A stretch of DNA of 64,000 bases from Thermoanaerobacterium butyriciformans (GCF_017874545.1 NZ_JAGGLT010000017.1:1-64000); one strand, 5' to 3'; shown: positions 24,940-33,704, counted from the stretch's first letter. The notes: generated from the letters alone by a model not told the origin. Made by a program: numbers and translations.

Positions 24940-25758
24940 ATGAAAGTGAAAGGATTTAATGCTAAAAAGAAGCTTGGTCAAAATTTTATATTTGATGAAA
25001 ACATATTGTCAAAGATAGCCGATTTAGCTGATGTAAAAAAAGATGACAATGTAATAGAAATCGGCGCAGGTTTAGGCACACTAACTAAAAAGATTGTAGA
25101 GAGAGCAAAAAGTGTGGTGGCTTATGAGATAGACGATGAAGCTGTGGAAATTTTAAAAGACAATTTAAGAGAATATAAAAATTTAATCATATTAAATGAT
25201 GACATTATGAAAGCTGATTTAAAAGGCGTTGTTGATAAGTATTTTGATGGCAATAGATGCAAAGTTGTTGCAAATTTGCCGTATTACATAACATCACCAA
25301 TTATAATGAAGCTTTTAGAGTCACATTTAATGAAAGACATAACGATTTTGATACAAAAAGAAGTGGCCCAGAGAATATGTGCAGAACCAGGAAGCAAAGA
25401 ATACGGTGTATTAACTATTGCAGTAAATTATTACTCGAAACCGGAGATGTTGTTTAATCTTCCTCCAGAAGTCTTTTCTCCAAAGCCAAAGGTAAGTTCA
25501 ACGCTTATTAAACTGCATGTTCTTAATGAGCCACCTGTATTTGTAAAAAATGAAAAGTTCTTTTTCAAGGTTGTAAAGGCGTCATTTGGACAAAGGAGAA
25601 AAGTCATAACAAATTCATTAAAGTCGTTGAATATAGATCAATCTGTAATCATAGAAGCCTTATCAAAATGTGGAATTGATTTTAAGCAAAGGGGAGAGAC
25701 GCTTTCTATAGAAAAATTTGCTGAGCTGGCAAATGTTATTTATGATATGAAAATGTAA
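24940..25758 (+). CDS. rsmA: 16S rRNA dimethyladenosine (A1518/A1519) methyltransferase
   Basis: A 272-residue KsgA/RsmA enzyme. KKKLGQNFIFDENIL at the N-terminus, the SAM-binding IEIGAGLGTLT, and the catalytic motif VANLPYYITSPI are present, as is FGQRRK in the C-terminal domain. It dimethylates two adenines near the 3' end of 16S rRNA. ATG 24940 follows GCGAGGT; upstream in-frame starts fall in the preceding terminator. Gene order relative to yabE matches Bacillus. Confidence 0.96.
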   Translation: MKVKGFNAKKKLGQNFIFDENILSKIADLADVKKDDNVIEIGAGLGTLTKKIVERAKSVVAYEIDDEAVEILKDNLREYKNLIILNDDIMKADLKGVVDKYFDGNRCKVVANLPYYITSPIIMKLLESHLMKDITILIQKEVAQRICAEPGSKEYGVLTIAVNYYSKPEMLFNLPPEVFSPKPKVSSTLIKLHVLNEPPVFVKNEKFFFKVVKASFGQRRKVITNSLKSLNIDQSVIIEALSKCGIDFKQRGETLSIEKFAELANVIYDMKM

Positions 25759-25824
25759 TATTAAATGCCCTTGTTTCATAATATATATTGCGAAAAGTAT
25801 ATTTGAAATAAGGGGGATATTAAA

Positions 25825-26940
25825 ATGCCTTTAAGAAAGGACTTTTATAAGCGAATGTATATAATGCTGGAACCTGATGAGAGAGGTGCATCACTTTTAA
25901 AAGATAAAGAAATAACAGGTTATCTTAAAATAGAATCCATAAGCGGCAGAGGCAGAATTACTGCATCGCTTCAAAACCTTGATCCAAGCTATTCGTATAC
26001 GGTGAAATTTTTAAAAATTGGCGAAAATCCAAAATTAATTGAATTTGGTGCTGTAAGAGTTGACGATAAAGGAAGAGGTGGTGCAGAATGGTCTTTTGAT
26101 GCAAATGATGTACTTGGCTCAGGTGTGAAGTTTGATGATTTAGCTGTAGCATTTGTTGAGGCAGATAATGGCAATAAATTGATACCTCTTTCAGGCGTCA
26201 TAGACAAGACTAGATTTAACTGGAAAGCAACTTATAAAAAATTGGTAAAAAGCAATGAAAGTGATGAAAAAAATAAGGAGCAAATTTATTATGATGAAGA
26301 AAAAGGCAATGATAAAACCGAAAAAGATGAAAATAATATTGATGTCTTGCCGGAGTCTTACACTGAGAAAACCCAAGAAGATGAAGTTGAAATTCAAGTT
26401 GAGCCAGAAGAAAATGACGTTGGCAACCAACCTGTTAATAGTTTTGAAGCGGAAGATGCATCCAATACAAACAGCGAAAGCGAAGAGAAGTTTATTGATG
26501 AACATGCACAAGATGTCAAAAAAAGCAATTGTTATGAGGTTAATGGAAACGAAGAAAATAGTGGATACGTAAAATATTTAAAGGAATACGTCAATAATAT
26601 TGTCAACTACCTTGATGAAGTGCATCCATTTGAGAACAATCTAGACGGATACAGATGGTGGAGGATTAATACAGGCTATAGGAATGATTTTTATGACCAC
26701 TATTTGGTTGGTTTTGTAAATGATGAAAATGGAAAGCTTAAATATATCGTCTATGGTATGCCGGGATTATTTACTCTTTCAGATCAGCCTTTTGGAGGGA
26801 TGACAGGATTTGTATACTGGTGCCCTATAAAAGAAAATATGAGAAACGCTGGTGACATGGGTTATTGGCTTATGCACATAGATGCGGTAACAGGGCAGAT
26901 AGCTATACCAAAAGGACCTACACCACCACCAATAATATAA
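25825..26940 (+). CDS. Two-domain protein with acidic linker, unknown function
   Basis: A 371-residue cytoplasmic-type protein, not assigned to a named family. The N-terminal domain (about 1-135) is beta-rich and reads like a self-contained sandwich (GYLKIESISGRGRITASLQN). A long Asp/Glu/Asn-rich linker (about 140-240) follows. The C-terminal domain (about 250-371) is aromatic: HPFENNLDGYRWWRI, YDHYLVGFV, GYWLMHIDAVTGQIAIP, ending in a Pro stretch. No signal peptide. GGGGGAT precedes ATG 25825. Similar multi-domain proteins occur in spore-forming clostridia near sporulation genes, which makes a coat role conceivable but unproven. Confidence 0.7.
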   Translation: MPLRKDFYKRMYIMLEPDERGASLLKDKEITGYLKIESISGRGRITASLQNLDPSYSYTVKFLKIGENPKLIEFGAVRVDDKGRGGAEWSFDANDVLGSGVKFDDLAVAFVEADNGNKLIPLSGVIDKTRFNWKATYKKLVKSNESDEKNKEQIYYDEEKGNDKTEKDENNIDVLPESYTEKTQEDEVEIQVEPEENDVGNQPVNSFEAEDASNTNSESEEKFIDEHAQDVKKSNCYEVNGNEENSGYVKYLKEYVNNIVNYLDEVHPFENNLDGYRWWRINTGYRNDFYDHYLVGFVNDENGKLKYIVYGMPGLFTLSDQPFGGMTGFVYWCPIKENMRNAGDMGYWLMHIDAVTGQIAIPKGPTPPPII

Positions 26941-26944
26941 AAGC

Positions 26945-26970
26945 AAAAGCGTAGATAGTCTACGCTTTTA
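26945..26970 (+). terminator. Bidirectional terminator
   Basis: An 11-bp perfect stem AAAAGCGTAGA / TCTACGCTTTT with a 3-base loop lies between two converging genes. Confidence 0.85.
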
Positions 26971-26991
26971 TAAATTATAACTGCCTTTGTG

Positions 26992-27228
26992 CTATGCTAT
27001 GTATTCTTTTATGTCATCAGAGAATTTTGACAAGGCTTCTTCATCTTCGGTGTGTGGTATTACTGTAAGTTGATTTTCAAGGTTTAAACTGAAGATTCCC
27101 ATGATTGATTTTGCATCGATAACATAACGTCCGGATACAATATCAATATCAAAAGGGTATTTTGACATCTTTTCTACGAAATTCTTGACTTTATCAATTG
27201 AATTTAAATAGACGTTAAATTCTTTCAT
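26992..27228 (-). CDS. HPr-like protein lacking the phosphorylatable histidine
   Basis: A 78-residue protein with the HPr fold. The C-terminal half matches HPr well: IDAKSIMGIFSLNL aligns with the KSIMG segment containing regulatory Ser46 (here Ser41). The N-terminal active-site loop, normally GLHARPA, is replaced by SIDKVKN, so there is no His15 for PEP-dependent phosphate transfer. It cannot act as a PTS phosphocarrier; a Crh-like regulatory role is possible. Single gene between terminators. ATG 27228 follows GGGGGAAT on the minus strand. Confidence 0.82.
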   Translation of the reverse strand: MKEFNVYLNSIDKVKNFVEKMSKYPFDIDIVSGRYVIDAKSIMGIFSLNLENQLTVIPHTEDEEALSKFSDDIKEYIA

Positions 27229-27333
27229 TTATAATTCCCCCTTGCAGTATTATACTTTAATCATATATTAATACAATAATTTATTCAATTATCTAATTTA
27301 ACAAAAATTTCAATATTAATTTGGTAATTGTTT

Positions 27334-27702
27334 TCACATTTTAATATAGTCTACTTTTGTAATATTACGACCTACTTTTGTATTTATTATTACTTTCGTG
27401 ATTTTGCCGTCATATGTAAAACTTTTTACATCATGTGGATACGTCAAAACTTGAGAAACGTAAGAATCTCTAGCTGGATTCACATATGATACATTTACTT
27501 CTAATGTTGTATCATCAGAATCTTTGATTATTTTAGCATCATTAATATTTATTGAGTATCCTGATGTACGCATTTCACCTCTTGTAGCTATTATATAGTA
27601 TAATCCATCGATGTTAACCAAAGAATAATCTTGGTGATCCAACATTTTATTTAAAACATCTTGTACATTTTGAGGTAAAGTGGTTGCTTTTTTCAACACC
27701 AT
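27334..27702 (-). CDS. PrcB C-terminal domain-like protein
   Basis: A 122-residue protein without signal peptide. The stretch YYIIATRGEMRTSGYSINI followed by a V-N-P turn and TYPHDV matches the PrcB C-terminal domain, a small beta domain first seen in a Treponema protease complex. ATG 27702 follows AGGAAGTGAT; the longer in-frame ATG at 27726 lacks a ribosome site. Many clostridial relatives are secreted; this one appears cytoplasmic. Function unknown. Confidence 0.68.
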   Translation of the reverse strand: MVLKKATTLPQNVQDVLNKMLDHQDYSLVNIDGLYYIIATRGEMRTSGYSININDAKIIKDSDDTTLEVNVSYVNPARDSYVSQVLTYPHDVKSFTYDGKITKVIINTKVGRNITKVDYIKM

Positions 27703-27904
27703 GTGTATCACTTCCTCGTTATTCATATTTTATTTCTATAAATATGATATTATTATTATTGTCAAGAATTACTCTTACTTTATCTATTTTATGGTTATTT
27801 ATAAAATAATCATTGTAAAAAATGATTTTAAGGGTATTCTATTTATTGTGATTATATATTATAATATAAGTATTGAAAACAAAATACCATTAGGGGGTAT
27901 ATAC

Positions 27905-28960
27905 TTGATTACAAAAGAACAAATTTTAAATGTGCTAAAAGATGTTTACGATCCTGAAATAGGAAGAAGCATCGTAGACCTTAACATGGTCGACAATATT
28001 AATATAGAGGGCAATATAGTTACAATTGACATAAAGTTAACTATTAAAGGATGTCCACTTCAAAACAGCATAAAAGAGGATGTAATAAATAAAGTAAAGG
28101 CACTTGAAGGTGTCAAGGATGTTGTAGTCAATATGGGTGCCATGACAGAAGAGGAAAGGCAGAAACTTGCAAACAGCATGAATCAGGGTAAAGTACCTTT
28201 ATTTGAGAAAACTCGTGTGATAGCAGTTGGAAGCGGTAAAGGCGGTGTTGGAAAATCCACTGTTTCTGCAAATCTTGCTGTTGCACTGGGAAGATTGGGT
28301 TATAAAGTAGGCCTTATTGATGCTGATGTTCTTGGCTTTAGCATACCGCGTCTTTTAGGCATAGTAGGCGAAAGGCCATATGCTTTAGATGAGAATACGA
28401 TATTGCCGATTGAAAAGTACGGTATCAAAGTGATATCCATGGGGAACTTTGCAGATGAAGATACGCCCCTTATATGGAGAGGTCCACTTTTAGGAGGAGT
28501 CCTGGAGCAGTTTATGAATGACGTTTATTGGGGAAACCTTGACTACATGATAATTGACTTGCCACCAGGCACAGGGGATGTACCTCTTACAATAATGCAA
28601 AAAATACCAGAGCAAAAGTTTTTGCTTGTGACGACGCCTCAAGCATCTGCATCACATGTAGCAGGAAGAATTGCGTATATGGCTCAAAAGGTAAACATAG
28701 ATTTGATAGGTATAGCGGAGAACATGTCGTATTTTGAGTGCCCTGACTGCCATAAAAAATACAATATCTTTGGAGAAGGCGAAACAGAAAAACTGGCAAA
28801 AGAGTTAAATACAGATGTGCTTGTGAAGATTCCAATAGAGATAAAGATAAGGGAGAAAAGCGATATTGGATTGCCTGTAGCGTTTATAAATGATCCTGAG
28901 GCGACATATTATATGGAACTTGCGAAAAAAGTATCAGAAAAAGTAAAACCGATACGCTAA
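27905..28960 (+). CDS. mrp: Mrp/NBP35-type Fe-S cluster carrier ATPase
   Basis: A 351-residue protein. An N-terminal MIP18/DUF59 domain (residues 1-90, with YDPEIGRSIVDLNMV and IKGCPLQ) is followed by a P-loop NTPase with the deviant Walker A GSGKGGVGKST (about residue 105), the switch LIDADVLG, and a CxxC (ECPDCHKKYNIFG) that bridges a [4Fe-4S] cluster between subunits. It delivers clusters to apo-proteins. The start is TTG 27905 after AGGGGG; the upstream sequence in this frame is non-coding AT-rich DNA. It converges on a NifX/NifB-like small protein, a common neighbour. Confidence 0.93.
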   Translation: MITKEQILNVLKDVYDPEIGRSIVDLNMVDNINIEGNIVTIDIKLTIKGCPLQNSIKEDVINKVKALEGVKDVVVNMGAMTEEERQKLANSMNQGKVPLFEKTRVIAVGSGKGGVGKSTVSANLAVALGRLGYKVGLIDADVLGFSIPRLLGIVGERPYALDENTILPIEKYGIKVISMGNFADEDTPLIWRGPLLGGVLEQFMNDVYWGNLDYMIIDLPPGTGDVPLTIMQKIPEQKFLLVTTPQASASHVAGRIAYMAQKVNIDLIGIAENMSYFECPDCHKKYNIFGEGETEKLAKELNTDVLVKIPIEIKIREKSDIGLPVAFINDPEATYYMELAKKVSEKVKPIR

Positions 28961-28983
28961 TGTGAATGTTTTGTAGTAGAGAA

Positions 28984-29021
28984 TGGAGGCAATGTAAATT
29001 TAATGCCTCCATAAATTTTTA
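28984..29021 (+). terminator. Terminator between mrp and the NifX-like gene
   Basis: An 8-bp stem TGGAGGCA / TGCCTCCA with a 12-base loop is followed by TAAATTTTTA. Confidence 0.75.
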
Positions 29022-29381
29022 TCTTCTCTTAAACAGTTCTTCTTCCGGTATGTCCGATGTTGCGTTGTTTAGATACGTCGGCAAATTTTCTATCACTTCC
29101 TCATATGGTAAACTTTCATTAAGCCTTATGAATTCGATACCGCTGCTTTTAGCCTTTCCGTAAGACATGTCACAGAAGGATTCGGGAATTGTTATGACTG
29201 TGTCTACTTTTTTATCTATAAATAGATCTACTACGGCGCTTCTTCTTCCTTCTTTTAGAGTAAAACCTGGATTGTCGTATTTTTCTGCATCTTTTTTTTC
29301 TGTATCAAAAATGACAATATGTGGTCCATCAGGCAATTTAGAAATCAATCCATCTTTTGTCAATGTTGCAGCTATCCTCAC
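29019..29381 (-). CDS. NifX/NifB C-terminal-like (dinitrogenase FeMo-cofactor biosynthesis fold) protein
   Basis: A 120-residue protein of the small RNase-H-like fold shared by NifX, NafY and the NifB tail: MRIAATLTKDG..., HIVIFDTEKKDAEKYDNPGF, then ...RRSAVVDLFIDKKVDTVI, then GIEFIRL. Such proteins bind Fe-S or cofactor clusters; stand-alone members beside Mrp ATPases are common in anaerobes without nitrogenase. GTG 29381 is preferred because GAGGAGAG lies about 8 bases upstream. Its precise client is unknown. Confidence 0.82.
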   Translation of the reverse strand: MRIAATLTKDGLISKLPDGPHIVIFDTEKKDAEKYDNPGFTLKEGRRSAVVDLFIDKKVDTVITIPESFCDMSYGKAKSSGIEFIRLNESLPYEEVIENLPTYLNNATSDIPEEELFKRR

Positions 29382-29550
29382 GATGTTCACTCTCCTCAAT
29401 ATGATTTGTAAATTTTATACATTAAGTTTTAGAAAAGAATTGTACTATAATTATATATTATTAATTTATTATAGTATTATGAATGATATTAATCAAATTA
29501 AATATGAATGTTAAGGTCTTTTTCTATCTGATTATTGATTTATTGTGGTG

Positions 29551-29579
29551 TTGTCCGAGTATATATTTTATGATATAAT
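29551..29579 (+). promoter_or_regulatory. Sigma-A promoter with extended -10 for the FtsH-like pair
   Basis: TTGTCC (29551-29556), 17 bases, TATAAT (29574-29579) with TG at 29571-29572, giving the extended -10 TGATATAAT. Confidence 0.75.
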
Positions 29580-29613
29580 ATGATATATCATGCCGCTATA
29601 GAGGGGGGATATG

Positions 29614-30126
29614 ATGTTTTCAAAATTAAAATGGCAGATAGTCATAGTAACAGTGACTTTAGCGCTGGGTATCCTATTAGGAGGATTTAATCTATATCAG
29701 AATCGCATTTTGCCAGAAAAGATATCTAATGATATTAAATCTTCTGAATATGTTAAATCTGCTGATGTAAGTATTGGAAATAGCGGTTATATTGCGAATA
29801 TTAAGCTTTCGAAAATAGATAACCTTATGACTGCTTATACAACTATTGAGAAGATAATCAATAAATATCCGGTTAAAATTGATATGAAGATAATTGACAA
29901 TCCCAATGATAAATTGAATAATATCTACTATGAGGACCAGTTTGCAATATATCAGGCCATTCAAAATGGCGATTATATAGAAATGAGCAAGATTGTAGAT
30001 AAAAATGGCAGTGATAAAGGTGCAAAAACGAATATTTACATCGATGAAAATAATATATATTTAAGTATCTATGATGGTCAAAATTATTTGTACAAGATAA
30101 TACCGCGCAATACAAAGGGGGAATAA
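29614..30126 (+). CDS. Single-pass membrane protein, partner of FtsH-like protease
   Basis: A 170-residue protein, not recognised. One N-terminal membrane helix (about 7-26) is followed by an exterior domain of about 140 residues with an alternating beta/alpha pattern (SADVSIGNSGYIANIKL; EKIINKYPVKIDMKII) suggestive of a small ferredoxin-like or BMC-like sandwich. ATG 29614 is preferred over 29611 for spacing from GGGGGGAT. Four bases separate it from the FtsH-like gene, so it is very probably a functional partner. No catalytic motif. Confidence 0.7.
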   Translation: MFSKLKWQIVIVTVTLALGILLGGFNLYQNRILPEKISNDIKSSEYVKSADVSIGNSGYIANIKLSKIDNLMTAYTTIEKIINKYPVKIDMKIIDNPNDKLNNIYYEDQFAIYQAIQNGDYIEMSKIVDKNGSDKGAKTNIYIDENNIYLSIYDGQNYLYKIIPRNTKGE

Positions 30127-30130
30127 CCAA

Positions 30131-31615
30131 ATGGTTAAAGAAATACTTATAGGTATTTCAATTGCTTTAGTCATTTTTGCCGCTATTTTGGGTATTGATA
30201 TTACGCCGATTGTTATAATAGGCATAATGATTTTTGCTTTAAGTTTTATACTGGAAAACAAAGGACTTTTAAGTACTTCCGGAAAAATCGTAAATCCTGA
30301 TACAAGCGTATCGTTTGATGATATAGGTGGACAGAGTACAGCCATATCAGAATTAAAAGAAGCATTGGATTTTGTGATTAATAGGGAAAAAATCAAAAAG
30401 ATGGGCATAAGGCCACTTAAAGGCATACTTTTAAGCGGACCTCCTGGAACAGGCAAAACTCTGCTTGCTAAAGCGGCTGCTAAGTACACTAACTCTAGCT
30501 ATGTAGCTACATCTGGAAGTGAATTCATTGAGATGTATGCAGGTGTTGGTGCACAGAGGGTCAGAAAACTTTTTGAATCCGCAAAAGCATTGGCAAAAAA
30601 AGAACAAAAAGACAGTGCAATAATATTTATAGATGAGATAGATATTCTTGGGGCGAAAAGGGGTACAAATGAGAGCCATCATGAGTACGACCAGACGTTA
30701 AATCAGCTTCTTGTTGAGATGGATGGGATAAAAAGTGATAATGATATAAATATTCTTGTAGTGGCAGCTACAAATAGGCCTGATATGTTAGATCCTGCAC
30801 TATTAAGGCCAGGTAGATTTGACAGGCAGGTAAGTGTTGACCTGCCAGATAAAAGTGGCAGACTTCAGATATTGAAGATTCATACTAGAAACAAACCATT
30901 AGATGAAAATGTCAATCTGGAGGCAATTGCAGAAGATACATTTGGCTTTTCGGGTGCTCACCTTGAAAGTCTTTGCAATGAAGCTGCAATTTTGGCAATG
31001 AGGGATGGGTCAGAAAAAATAATGCAGAAACATCTTCAGGAAGCAGTCGACAAAGTTATACTTGGTGAGAAAACTGATAAAAAACCTACTGATGAAGAGA
31101 TATTGAGGGTGTCAATACATGAAGCAGGACATGCTATAGTTGGTGAGATTGTCAATCCTAATTCGGTGGCTACTGTTACAATAGTGCCTAGAGGAAAAGC
31201 CTTAGGCTTTGTAAGACAGACTGAAAAAGACGATACATTAATATATACAAAAGAACAGTTGGAAAATGAAATTATGGTGGCACTTGGAGGAACTACTGCA
31301 GAGCTTCTAATCTTAAATAGCAGAAGCACAGGCTCGGCAAATGATTTTGAGCAAGCAGTAGATATCGCAAAGAAGATAGTATTTACGGGACTTTCAAAGC
31401 TGGGCATTATCAGCAAAGACGATATATCAGGTGATAAAGTAAATGAAGAAGTAAATAGGATAATAAAAGAACAAGAAAAAAAAGTTAAAGATTTATTAAA
31501 AGATAAAATAGATGAGCTAAATGAAATATCAAGCATATTGGTTAAAGAAGAAACGATATCTGGCGAGTATTTGAGAGAAATATTAAATGGCAAAAATGCT
31601 GAAAAAGCGTGCTAA
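30131..31615 (+). CDS. Short FtsH-like membrane AAA+ zinc protease
   Basis: A 494-residue AAA+ metalloprotease. Two membrane helices (about 5-20 and 25-42) are separated by only a few residues, so the 70-80 residue exterior domain of true FtsH is missing. Walker A is GPPGTGKT (103-110), Walker B IIFIDEID (164-171), SRH NRPDMLDPALLRPGRFDRQ, and the protease site HEAGH (330-334) with the third zinc ligand likely in SANDFEQAVD. The pore loop is MYAGVG where FtsH has MFVGVG. Co-transcribed with the small membrane protein upstream. It should degrade membrane or cytosolic substrates; what they are is unknown. A full-length ftsH probably exists elsewhere. Confidence 0.88.
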   Translation: MVKEILIGISIALVIFAAILGIDITPIVIIGIMIFALSFILENKGLLSTSGKIVNPDTSVSFDDIGGQSTAISELKEALDFVINREKIKKMGIRPLKGILLSGPPGTGKTLLAKAAAKYTNSSYVATSGSEFIEMYAGVGAQRVRKLFESAKALAKKEQKDSAIIFIDEIDILGAKRGTNESHHEYDQTLNQLLVEMDGIKSDNDINILVVAATNRPDMLDPALLRPGRFDRQVSVDLPDKSGRLQILKIHTRNKPLDENVNLEAIAEDTFGFSGAHLESLCNEAAILAMRDGSEKIMQKHLQEAVDKVILGEKTDKKPTDEEILRVSIHEAGHAIVGEIVNPNSVATVTIVPRGKALGFVRQTEKDDTLIYTKEQLENEIMVALGGTTAELLILNSRSTGSANDFEQAVDIAKKIVFTGLSKLGIISKDDISGDKVNEEVNRIIKEQEKKVKDLLKDKIDELNEISSILVKEETISGEYLREILNGKNAEKAC

Positions 31616-31620
31616 ATAGT

Positions 31621-31651
31621 GGCAGGGAATTGTTATTCTCTGCCGTTTTAT
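31621..31651 (+). terminator. Terminator of the FtsH-like gene
   Basis: GGCAGGGAA / TTCTCTGCC (one G-T pair) with a short loop, followed by GTTTTATT. Confidence 0.75.
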
Positions 31652-31682
31652 TGTGCTTTAAATTACAAAAAACATTGAAAAA

Positions 31683-31700
31683 TTGTTAAATAATAAACAA
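31683..31700 (+). promoter_or_regulatory. Rex-type operator upstream of ech operon
   Basis: TTGTTAAATAATAAACAA matches the Rex consensus TTGTTAAnnnnTTAACAA at 13 of 14 defined positions. Rex senses NADH/NAD+ and represses fermentative and hydrogenase genes in clostridia. The site ends 22 bases before the -35 box. Confidence 0.6.
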
Positions 31701-31722
31701 AATTAATTAATATTAAATACAA

Positions 31723-31751
31723 TTGACTTATTATTCAATTAGATTTATAAT
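31723..31751 (+). promoter_or_regulatory. Sigma-A promoter of ech-hyp operon
   Basis: TTGACT (31723-31728), 17-base spacer and a perfect TATAAT (31746-31751). A second TATAAT at 31782-31787 lacks a good -35. The leader to echA is about 60 bases. Confidence 0.75.
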
Positions 31752-31820
31752 CAAAATGGGTATTTAAAAATGTATACAATATATAATATTCATTAAATCG
31801 AATAGATAAGGAGTGAAAAA

Positions 31821-33704
31821 ATGACAAGTGATCTGGTTTTAATAAGCATTATTGCTCCGATTGTAATGAGCTTGACAACAATTACAATTGGTAAGGCAGT
31901 AGCGAGGAAAGCATTTGTTTTGGCTACATTGCTTATTGTATTTTTAAGTTCATTAGCAATTTTTAAAACTGCCAATTTGCCAACGGTCGTTGGGACATCA
32001 TTTTATGGAATCATTGATAAATTGATAAAAGTTGGCGATTATGTGCTTTTGTTTTATACCCTTTATGTATCATTTAAGGTGAAAGAACCTAAGATAGCGA
32101 TTTTTTCAATACTGCAAATATTGCCGCTTGCATTTTTTGAACTATTTATGCTAAAGGAACAAGAACTAAATACATTTTATATTGACAACTTATCAATAAT
32201 TATGAATTTAGTAGTCTCAGTAGTAGGACCCATAATTGCTGTATATGCCTTTGGCTACATGGATCATCATGAAGAAGAAAAGAAACTGGCTAAATCAAGA
32301 CAATCTAGGTTTTTTGCCATTATTCTTTTATTTATCGGAGCTATGAATGGCATAATTTTTTCAAATAATTTAATGTGGATATATTTCTTCTGGGAAATAA
32401 CGTCATTATCATCATTCCTGCTTATTTCTCATGACAAGACAGAAGAAGCGATTAAAAATGCGTCTAAAGCATTGTGGATTAATATGTTAGGTGGTTTTTC
32501 TTTGTTGGTAGGTATTATAATCCTTTATAAGTATACAGGAATAATAACACTGGATGCTTTATTAAAGACAAATAGTTCTTATATCCTTTTAATTCCAGTA
32601 TTCTTTATGGTTCTGGCTGCATTTACTAAGGCAGCTCAAATGCCATTTCAAAGCTGGCTTTTAGGTGCTATGGTGGCACCGACACCAGTATCAGCACTTT
32701 TGCATTCAAGTACAATGGTGAAAGCTGCTATATACCTTATATTAAGGCTTGCACCTACATTTAGAGGGACAACGTTAAGCGGGTTTATAGCGCTATACGG
32801 GGCATTTACGTTTATTGCAACTTCTATATTGGCATTAAGTCAAAGCAATGGGAAAAAGATATTGGCATATTCTACAATTGCTAATTTAGGATTGATGATA
32901 TCAAGCATAGGCATCAACACTTCCAGTGCCATAACAGCAGCGATTTTGCTTTTAATATTCCATGCTGTATCAAAGGCGCTTTTGTTCTTATGTGTTGGCA
33001 CAATTGAACAAAGTATTGGCAGCCGTGATATAGAAGATATGAAAGGACTTATTACAAAAATGCCTGTTACGACGATTATCACTTTTATAGGCATTCTTTC
33101 ATTAATGATTGCTCCATTTGGAATGCTTTTAAGCAAGTGGATGGCAATAGAAGCTGCATCGAGAAATCTACTTGTGGCACTGCTTTTGATTTTAGGCAGC
33201 GCTATAACAGTCATGTACTACACCAGGTGGATAGGCAATATCTTATCAGAAGGCCGTAACAGCAAATTTTTCGTAGAAAAGCAGCTGTCAACAATAAAGT
33301 TTGCTCTATACAGTTTAGTTACGATAGCAATCGTATTGAGTTTGGCTGTGACGCAGCTTTTTAATGCCATTGTTAAACCTGAGATAAACATGCTGAAGAT
33401 GTCGATTTCTGTAAAAGCTGCATCAGGATACCTTGAAAGCAACCTTGGAGGATTTTCCATATATCCAGTATTTTTTGCCATAGGTTTAGCCGTTATCTTA
33501 GCATTTTTAACCATAAAGAATTCCCATGATATAGTTCAGACAAAGCCATACGAGGCTGGGCTTAATTACGATGACTCAAATAATGGGTATGATGTGAAAA
33601 ATTATTATCTTCCAAGCATCATAAACGAGGCCGTGATGACGAAATACATGAATTACATCTCATTTATTTTGATACTGGCTATTTTCGGAGGGATATTGCT
33701 ATGA
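31821..33704 (+). CDS. echA: Energy-converting hydrogenase subunit A (antiporter-like)
   Basis: A 627-residue membrane protein of the NuoL/Mrp-antiporter family with about 16 helices. The quinone-oxidoreductase core is evident: ...MWIYFFWEITSLSSFLLI (conserved Glu), the Lys-containing KALWINMLGG, the broken-helix motif AAFTKAAQMPFQSWLLGAM, and APTPVSALLHSSTMVKA. It would translocate H+ or Na+ when the peripheral arm reduces protons with ferredoxin. AAGGAGTG precedes ATG 31821. First gene of a 12-gene operon; its stop overlaps echB (ATGA). Confidence 0.93.
   Translation: MTSDLVLISIIAPIVMSLTTITIGKAVARKAFVLATLLIVFLSSLAIFKTANLPTVVGTSFYGIIDKLIKVGDYVLLFYTLYVSFKVKEPKIAIFSILQILPLAFFELFMLKEQELNTFYIDNLSIIMNLVVSVVGPIIAVYAFGYMDHHEEEKKLAKSRQSRFFAIILLFIGAMNGIIFSNNLMWIYFFWEITSLSSFLLISHDKTEEAIKNASKALWINMLGGFSLLVGIIILYKYTGIITLDALLKTNSSYILLIPVFFMVLAAFTKAAQMPFQSWLLGAMVAPTPVSALLHSSTMVKAAIYLILRLAPTFRGTTLSGFIALYGAFTFIATSILALSQSNGKKILAYSTIANLGLMISSIGINTSSAITAAILLLIFHAVSKALLFLCVGTIEQSIGSRDIEDMKGLITKMPVTTIITFIGILSLMIAPFGMLLSKWMAIEAASRNLLVALLLILGSAITVMYYTRWIGNILSEGRNSKFFVEKQLSTIKFALYSLVTIAIVLSLAVTQLFNAIVKPEINMLKMSISVKAASGYLESNLGGFSIYPVFFAIGLAVILAFLTIKNSHDIVQTKPYEAGLNYDDSNNGYDVKNYYLPSIINEAVMTKYMNYISFILILAIFGGILL

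Noticed and set aside
26191..26572. Frames on both strands in the acidic linker of the 371-residue protein
   Set aside because: They arise from GAA/GAT-rich coding sequence: Lys/Met-rich in one shifted frame, Phe-rich on the other strand. Neither has gene-like features.
31036..31593. 185-codon minus-strand frame opposite the FtsH-like gene
   Set aside because: Ser/Phe-rich antisense shadow of a gene with intact AAA+ and HEAGH motifs; no ribosome site.
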